64,000 nt of DNA from Amborella trichopoda (Eukaryota; Streptophyta; Magnoliopsida; Amborellales; Amborellaceae): positions 1,780,335 through 1,844,334 of the forward strand of contig NW_006499883.1 in NCBI RefSeq assembly GCF_000471905.2, written 5' to 3'. Numbering within the stretch: the first letter of the stretch is position 1; each line of letters starts with the position of its first letter. Of the stretch, positions 58,679 to 64,000 are shown one piece after another. Both the position numbers and the translations under genes were made by a program. Under the pieces are notes generated by a model that saw only the letters and a list, made by a program, of their open reading frames with translations, had not been told where the DNA came from and made no database searches.

Positions 58679-58894
58679 ATGGCAAAACCTCCATTGTCCT
58701 CTCTCTCTCTCTCTCTCTCTCTATCGCATCAGAATAAAGTCTCTCTCCAAAATAAGTTGCAGTACCCTTTTGAGAATCACAATCGCCTTAGCCACTCAAA
58801 TGTCAAAATCAGGAAGGTAGGAACACAAATTACAGAGAAACCCCAACCCACTCCTCTTCCTCCCTCTAAGTTAAATGAACCTGCGACACAATGA
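58679..58894 (+). CDS. Upstream ORF of 71 codons overlapping the PPR start codon
   Basis: It begins in a CCCAATGGCA context and encodes a Ser-, Leu- and Pro-rich peptide (MAKPPLSSLSLSLSLSHQNK at the start), partly from a (CT)n run at 58697-58722. Its stop TGA (58892-58894) overlaps the ATG of the PPR gene in the form ATGA. It may be a regulatory uORF in the PPR leader, or simply open by chance because of the CT repeat. If the transcript starts downstream of 58679 it is not translated at all. Confidence 0.35.
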   Translation: MAKPPLSSLSLSLSLSHQNKVSLQNKLQYPFENHNRLSHSNVKIRKVGTQITEKPQPTPLPPSKLNEPATQ

Positions 58895-61164
58895 GGCTCT
58901 CTCTCTCTCTTCATTCTCCATTTCCCTGCTCTCTCCATGGGAACCCAACAAAGAAACTCATCTTTTGCGCTCTCTCTTCGCAATCCCAAATCCCAGATGG
59001 GTCTTCTTCACAAGTCCCTGAAACTCCCCCTGCTTCCCCATTGCCTCCAGAAACAACTCCTGAAAGAACTCCATTACCCAATGCACAAATTGATGAGGAT
59101 ATCTCACTTTCTCACTCTAAAACCTCACAGATCGATAGAGAAATCTTATTTTCTCCCGCCAAGACTGTTTTGACCCAAGAACATGTAGTAGAAGTTCTCT
59201 TGAACAACCAATCCCACCCAAAAGCTTCTCTGAAGTATTTCAGATGGGCGGACGCTCAGCGAGGCTATCTTCGAGGCCTCGAACCTCTCTGCATTACTCT
59301 TCACATTCTTGCTCGAAACAAAAATTTACCGAGTGTGCGTAAATTGATTAAATTTTTTTTCTCTAAAAAGTCGATTCCTGGTGCTCCAGCCTTTATCGAT
59401 TGTCTCATGGAGACCTCGAAAAGGTGTGAATCTCACCCTCAAGTATTTGATTTGGTGTTAAATGGGTACACGAGACATGGGTCGGTCCCTGAATCTGTAG
59501 AAGCATATAAGAGACTGGTTTCCAATGGTGTTTTCCCTAGTATTGAGTGCATAAACTTACATTTGAGAAAGTTGGTTAGGCTGGATTTTGTAGATGAGGC
59601 GTGGAATTTGTATAGAGAGATGGTAGATAGAGGAGCAGATTTGGATTCTGAAATTCTCGTTACCATGGTGCATGCATGCTCAAAAGGAGGGAAACCAGAG
59701 GAAGCCGAGGATTTTTTTCGAGAAATGAAGGCTAAGGGTTGCAAATTGGATGCTGTGATTTATACCAGTGTAATTCAGGCCTTGTGTAAGAAACCCAATT
59801 CGAGAAAGGCTTGCGAATTACTGAGAGAGATGAAAAGCTTGGGTTTGGTTCCTTCTGAGTTTACTTATACATGTCTAATTGGTGCGTGCTCGATAGAGGG
59901 GAACTTAGAAGAGGCATTGAGGCTCAAGGATGAGATGCTTTGCAATGGCTTCTCTCTCAATGTGGTGGCTGCTTCGAACCTTATTAATGGATATTGCAAT
60001 GACGGGAATCTGGATGGCGCATTTGAATTGTTCGATAAAATTCAGCCTACTGGTTCAACCTATGAAAATCTGATCAGGGGTTGTTATAAAAATGAAAGCT
60101 TCGATAAGGCTTGTGAAGTTCTTTTACAAATGAGAGAGAGAGGATTCTTTCCTAGAATAAAAATCCTTACTTCTATTTTAAATGTCTATCTGAAGAAGGG
60201 GATGTGGAGAGAGGCATTAAACTTGTTCAAAGAGGTAGTGGATCGTAGAGAAGCGAATGTTGTCACTTATGCAACTGTCATCCATTGGTTATGTAAAGAG
60301 GGGAGAGTGAGAGAGGCTTGTGGCCTGTGGGGAAAGATGGTCAGCTCAGGAATAAAACCAGATGTTGTTTCTGTCAATAGTTTGTTACATGGGCTTTGCA
60401 GGGTAGGGAACATAGATTTGGCACGTAGTCTCTATGAGCAAATGACTCAAGAGGAAGGTATAATACCAGATGATATAACCTACAACACCTTAATAATTGG
60501 ATGTATTGAGAAAGATAGTTTTGATCTCGCTATGAAGTTACTGGATGACATGAGAAGCAGAGGCCTTCGGGTGGATATTGTACCTTACAATCGCCTAATA
60601 TATAGGTTATGCAAGAGAGGCTATATCGATGTTGCAGTCAAGCTTTTCGATGAATTATTTGAAATTGGTCTGGCTCCGGACTCTGTCACATACAACACCT
60701 TAATTGGGGGGCATCGAAATCAATGTAATATGAATGCTGCTCTTAAGTTGCATAGGAGGATGGAAGAGGAGGGTGTTCCTTGTAACTTGGTCACTTACAC
60801 TACCCTAATTGACATGTCACTTAGAGAAGGAAATGTTCTCTCGGCCTCAAAGCTTTACTCAAAGATGCTAGCCGAGAGCATTATGCCTGACGATACCGCT
60901 TACATGGTTCTTTTGCATGGTCTTCGTTACAAAGGTGCTCAGATAGAGAATGCTAGAGAATGCTTGGATGAGATATATACAAAGGGGTTATCTCCTGATT
61001 CTTTTGTGTACAGTGCCTTGATCGCAGAATGCTTTAGGGAAGGGCATTTTGAAGAGGCATCTCGCTTGCATGATGAGATGATCGACAAGGGCCTCACAGC
61101 TGATGATGCCACTTATAATGTCCTCTTGAATATGAAGTTTGAAGGGAATACTTTAGCTGCATAG
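58891..61164 (+). CDS. P-class pentatricopeptide repeat (PPR) protein, 757 residues, single exon
   Basis: PPR proteins bind organelle RNA in a sequence-specific way and act in RNA stability, processing or translation. About 16 tandem 35-residue P motifs run from about residue 182 to 745; good examples are VVTYATVIHWLCKEGRVREA, DITYNTLIIGCIEKDSFDLA and SVTYNTLIGGHRNQCNMNAA. No E, DYW or SMR domain follows, so it is a pure P-class member. Residues 1-30 (MRLSLSLHSPFPCSLHGNPT onward) are Ser-, Leu- and basic-rich with no acidic residue, which suits a chloroplast or mitochondrial transit peptide. A Pro/Ser-rich linker then leads to a helical region (VVEVLLNNQSHPKASLKYFR) typical of the PPR N-terminal side. 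From memory it resembles Arabidopsis At3g54980-type proteins (RLKDEML...NVVAAS). It lacks introns, as most PPR genes do. The start follows directly on an uORF. Confidence 0.95.
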   Translation: MRLSLSLHSPFPCSLHGNPTKKLIFCALSSQSQIPDGSSSQVPETPPASPLPPETTPERTPLPNAQIDEDISLSHSKTSQIDREILFSPAKTVLTQEHVVEVLLNNQSHPKASLKYFRWADAQRGYLRGLEPLCITLHILARNKNLPSVRKLIKFFFSKKSIPGAPAFIDCLMETSKRCESHPQVFDLVLNGYTRHGSVPESVEAYKRLVSNGVFPSIECINLHLRKLVRLDFVDEAWNLYREMVDRGADLDSEILVTMVHACSKGGKPEEAEDFFREMKAKGCKLDAVIYTSVIQALCKKPNSRKACELLREMKSLGLVPSEFTYTCLIGACSIEGNLEEALRLKDEMLCNGFSLNVVAASNLINGYCNDGNLDGAFELFDKIQPTGSTYENLIRGCYKNESFDKACEVLLQMRERGFFPRIKILTSILNVYLKKGMWREALNLFKEVVDRREANVVTYATVIHWLCKEGRVREACGLWGKMVSSGIKPDVVSVNSLLHGLCRVGNIDLARSLYEQMTQEEGIIPDDITYNTLIIGCIEKDSFDLAMKLLDDMRSRGLRVDIVPYNRLIYRLCKRGYIDVAVKLFDELFEIGLAPDSVTYNTLIGGHRNQCNMNAALKLHRRMEEEGVPCNLVTYTTLIDMSLREGNVLSASKLYSKMLAESIMPDDTAYMVLLHGLRYKGAQIENARECLDEIYTKGLSPDSFVYSALIAECFREGHFEEASRLHDEMIDKGLTADDATYNVLLNMKFEGNTLAA

Positions 61165-62011
61165 CCAATACTTAAGATTCTCTTCTGGGCAGTTTCGCTT
61201 GGATGTCATGAGGGACACATTAAAGGGTTCAAACCCTGGACTTTCCTTGTACAAATCGGGTGTCGCATGTCTGGCCAAAAGCCTTGGGTCTCGGTGTCTT
61301 GTTTTGAATGCTGAAGTCTCCTTTGGAAGAAATAATAACCAGTTATACTAGATCTGCACTTCTAAGAAGAGAAAAGAGGGTGTGTGTGCCCGCCCTGCAA
61401 TGATAGGATAAATAGGGATGTGACTTTTGTATCATTGTTGCGCTTGTTGGCCGTCCTGCAATAAGGGATCAGGAAACTAAATTGCTTCTTTTTCTGTTCA
61501 ATTGATTGTATGAATGTGCAATGCTCATTCCAAAATCAATGCAACAGGAGAAAAACTCTTTACCTGTGGTAAATTCAACGAAAACTGCCTTTGCTCCAAG
61601 TTCTTTTTGCTGACTGCTTGATTGTTGTCTCATAATTTGAGAAATTATTGAAAATAAACAACTCTGGAACAGTTCTTTCCAACAAAAAAAATTCTGTATA
61701 ACAGAGAGATGTTTGATTGTTGGATCACAATTCTTTTAGTATAATTATACCTCTCGGGACATGGTTTCGATTGAGAATATTGAGTCTTGATATAAATGAG
61801 ATGATCTAACATATTTTAGATTCAAGTACTAAAACATGAGGTCCTACTACTGTTGGCATGCGAAAGTTGCTACTAAATCATCTATTATCCCAGCCAAATG
61901 TATAAAACAACATTGACACGAGGAACGAGGTTTCTTCCTTCTTGAAGACTAGAACCTTTCATGTAGTGTAAACCTGCTGCCATTTTAATTAGTGTTTTAC
62001 TCTTTTTTTAT
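61165..62011. other. PPR 3' flank with no further gene seen
   Basis: The first few hundred bases must hold the 3' UTR. AATAAACA near 61650 could be a poly-A signal, but no decisive site is visible. Confidence 0.5.
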
Positions 62012-62020
62012 TATTTATTT

Positions 62021-62493
62021 GGAAAATATTGGGATTAGCTCACTAGCTCATATAAACATATGAACTCAATGGTTCAAATTGAATCTGGAACGATCTGACA
62101 GTCACAATTTTATTTCGTATTTTAATTTTTTTTTTTTTACGAATCCAAATAATTTGAAATTTTATGCATCCATTCTTCTCATCAAGGCGCACATAATAAA
62201 AATATTTAAAAAATAAATTGCAAAAATAAATTGATCAAAATACCTCCAAAACTTTCAGGGGTATTTTGGTAAATTTATTTCTTGCAAATTATTTTTTTGA
62301 GATTTTTATTAGATTTTCCTATTTTTGAAGAACACATGCCTAAAATTTCAAATTTTTTGGATTCGTAAAAAAAAAATTAAAATTAAAATTAAAATACGAA
62401 ATGAGGTCATGACCGTCAGATCGGGCCAGATTGAATCTAAACCGTTGAGCTCATATGTTCATATGAACTAGTGGGCTAATCTCAACGCTTTCC
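62021..62493. mobile_element. Mutator-like fold-back MITE, 473 bp, with perfect 9-bp target-site duplication
   Basis: The arms are about 190 bp: the left begins GGAAAATATTGGGATTAGC, and the right as reverse complement begins GGAAAGCGTTGAGATTAGC. The match continues through CATATGAACTCAA-like, CGATCTGAC, TTTCGTATTTTAATTTT and TTACGAATCCAAA stretches. The flanking nonamer TATTTATTT is perfect at 62012-62020 and 62494-62502. A 9-bp duplication and long arms point to the Mutator superfamily. Confidence 0.85.
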
Positions 62494-62648
62494 TATTTAT
62501 TTTGTTTGGTTGATTGCCCTTACAGTCACTTAGATATTCTGAAAGAAGGTTGCCATGGTTGTTCCAACAAAGGTTTGGGTCATAAGTCTTTGTATTTTAG
62601 GACCCTAATTTTAGGGTAACCTCCTCACTCAACCTCAAAACTAGAAAC

Positions 62649-63690
62649 AAAAAAGGGCAATGATTTCATGCAATGGTTGTATATTAATATAAATGCAACA
62701 AAAAAGGGCTTTTGTTTGATCCAAGTTTTGGAATATACACTCTTTTTATTCTAATGAACAATAACAAAAAAGAAAATTGGAAAATGAAATTTAGAAATTA
62801 TTTTTTTAGCTCAATTAACATAGGCCGTCCATTTTGATAAGATCGTTAGATCTAGGTCTTAGAAGGAGTTTTTTATTTCCAATTTTTTTAAATGGCTTTA
62901 TTATCATTAGATGAACAGTATTAAAAAAAAACTGATTTTGAGTTTGTAAAGGCTAAGATCTTAAAACTCTCCAAATGAATGGTCTAGATTAGTTGTTAGA
63001 GGGGACTCATTTTGACCATATCTAGAGTTCAAATTGAAACTTTTTTTTTTATATTGATTATGAAGAGAGTGTATGTATAAACTTTTAAGTCATACAAATA
63101 CCACAAACATGGTTTTTTAGAAGTGTCGTATTATACTATAATACAATCGTTGCATTAGATCACCGCTCAACAAAAAGGGCAATGAATTCATGTAACGATT
63201 GAATATTAATATAATACAATAATCTTCAAACATTATGTTAGGGACTTTTGTTTGATCCAAATTTTGAAATATTCATTCTTTTTATTCTAATGAACAATCA
63301 CAAAAAAGGAAAATTCAAAAATGGAGCCTAGAAAGTATTTTTTTAGCCCAATTAACATAGGCCGTCGGTTTTGATAAGATGGTTAGATCTAGGCTTTCGA
63401 AGGAGTTTTTATTTCCAATTTTTTTCGATGGATTTATTATCATTAGATAAAAAAAGGTAAAAAAGAAAAAAATGATTGAGTTTGTAAAGGCTAATATCTT
63501 GAAATTCCCCAAATGAATGGTCTAGATTCGTTGTTGGAGGGGACTCATTTTGACCATATCTAGGGTTCAAATTGAAATTTTCTTGTTTTTAAAATTTGAT
63601 TATTTAGATGAAGACACTTTGTGCAAATTTTTGGATCATACAAATACCACAAACATGGTTTCTAAAAATGTTGTAGCATTATGGGCTTGA
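62649..63690. repeat. About 0.52-kb direct tandem duplication
   Basis: Units 62649-63169 and 63170-63690 share AAAAAGGGCAATGA, CTTTTTATTCTAATGAACAA, TTAACATAGGCCGTC, GACTCATTTTGACCATATCT and ACCACAAACATGGTTT in the same order, with many small differences, so the duplication is not recent. No coding potential is seen. Confidence 0.85.
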
Positions 63691-64000
63691 AAAGATTGAC
63701 ATCCTAAACTTCAATAGAAACTCAAAATCCTTTTTTTTTTCTCGGAAATACTCATTGATTCCAGAGCAGGTCATGAACTTTTATATCAAAAGAATGGTCT
63801 TAAAGAGTTCTTTTGCCGGAGCGAATAAATAAATGGAAATTGTTTTATGCGGGCTAGGCCACATTTTTACAATATACAGTCCCAAGGTATAAAGCATCCA
63901 TTTTAAAAATGGATGCAAATAGGTGGTTTATCTAAAAACAATTAAAACTAACCGTTCAAATATTTTTTTTAATGAAATTATTATTTTTAATTTTCAAAAT
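63691..64000. other. Window end with no feature seen
   Basis: An AT-rich stretch with no gene or element that could be supported. Confidence 0.5.

Noticed and set aside
59439-59744. Minus-strand 101-codon open frame inside the PPR gene
   Set aside because: It is a shadow of the PPR coding sequence.

Overview
The window looks like nuclear DNA from a flowering plant. It is AT-rich, its genes carry GT-AG introns, and it is crowded with plant transposon families: Tat-lineage Ty3/gypsy, Ty1/copia, TRIM-like, hAT, Mutator-like MITEs, L1-type LINEs and tRNA-derived SINEs. There is also an intronless P-class PPR gene. I cannot name the species.

Two host genes look intact. One is a six-exon gene for the beta-type guanine-nucleotide exchange subunit of translation elongation factor 1 (eEF1B), 44112-53222, whose second intron is 6.8 kb long. 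The other is a 757-residue organelle-type PPR protein, 58891-61164. A truncated, direct-orientation duplicate of the eEF1B gene lies at 31528-37706 and is a pseudogene: it has no exon 1, two 1-nt frameshifts and two lost splice acceptors.

Layout: 1-5.5 kb is a fossil Tat fragment with a plant-mobile-domain reading frame antisense to pol. 5.5-7 kb is unassigned with tandem repeats. 7-14.7 kb is AT-rich DNA seeded with about 390-bp MITEs of one family, a LINE 3' end and a 20-N gap. 16.6-20.05 kb is a hAT element with an 8-bp target-site duplication and a BED zinc-finger remnant. 21-23 kb is a Ty1/copia fossil. 25-31.5 kb is a Tat-lineage gypsy fossil on the minus strand. 31.5-37.7 kb is the eEF1B pseudogene, and 37.7-39.1 kb a LINE 3' end. 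39.6-41.6 kb is a three-LTR TRIM-like tandem array. 42.8-43.95 kb holds three MITEs end to end, stopping 44 bp short of the eEF1B TATA box. 44.1-53.2 kb is the eEF1B gene, with a 2.9-kb hAT element in intron 2. 55-58.4 kb has a hAT MITE, a SINE and two fold-back MITEs. 58.7-61.2 kb is the PPR gene, and 62-63.7 kb has a Mutator-like MITE and a 0.52-kb tandem duplication.

The two eEF1B copies date events within the window. The hAT element is absent from the matching intron of the pseudogene, which keeps an uninterrupted target site, so it inserted after the duplication. I found no new molecular system. The most unusual items are this paralogous empty site, the tandem TRIM array, the MITE cluster at a housekeeping promoter, and a LINE and a SINE that appear to share a 3' tail.
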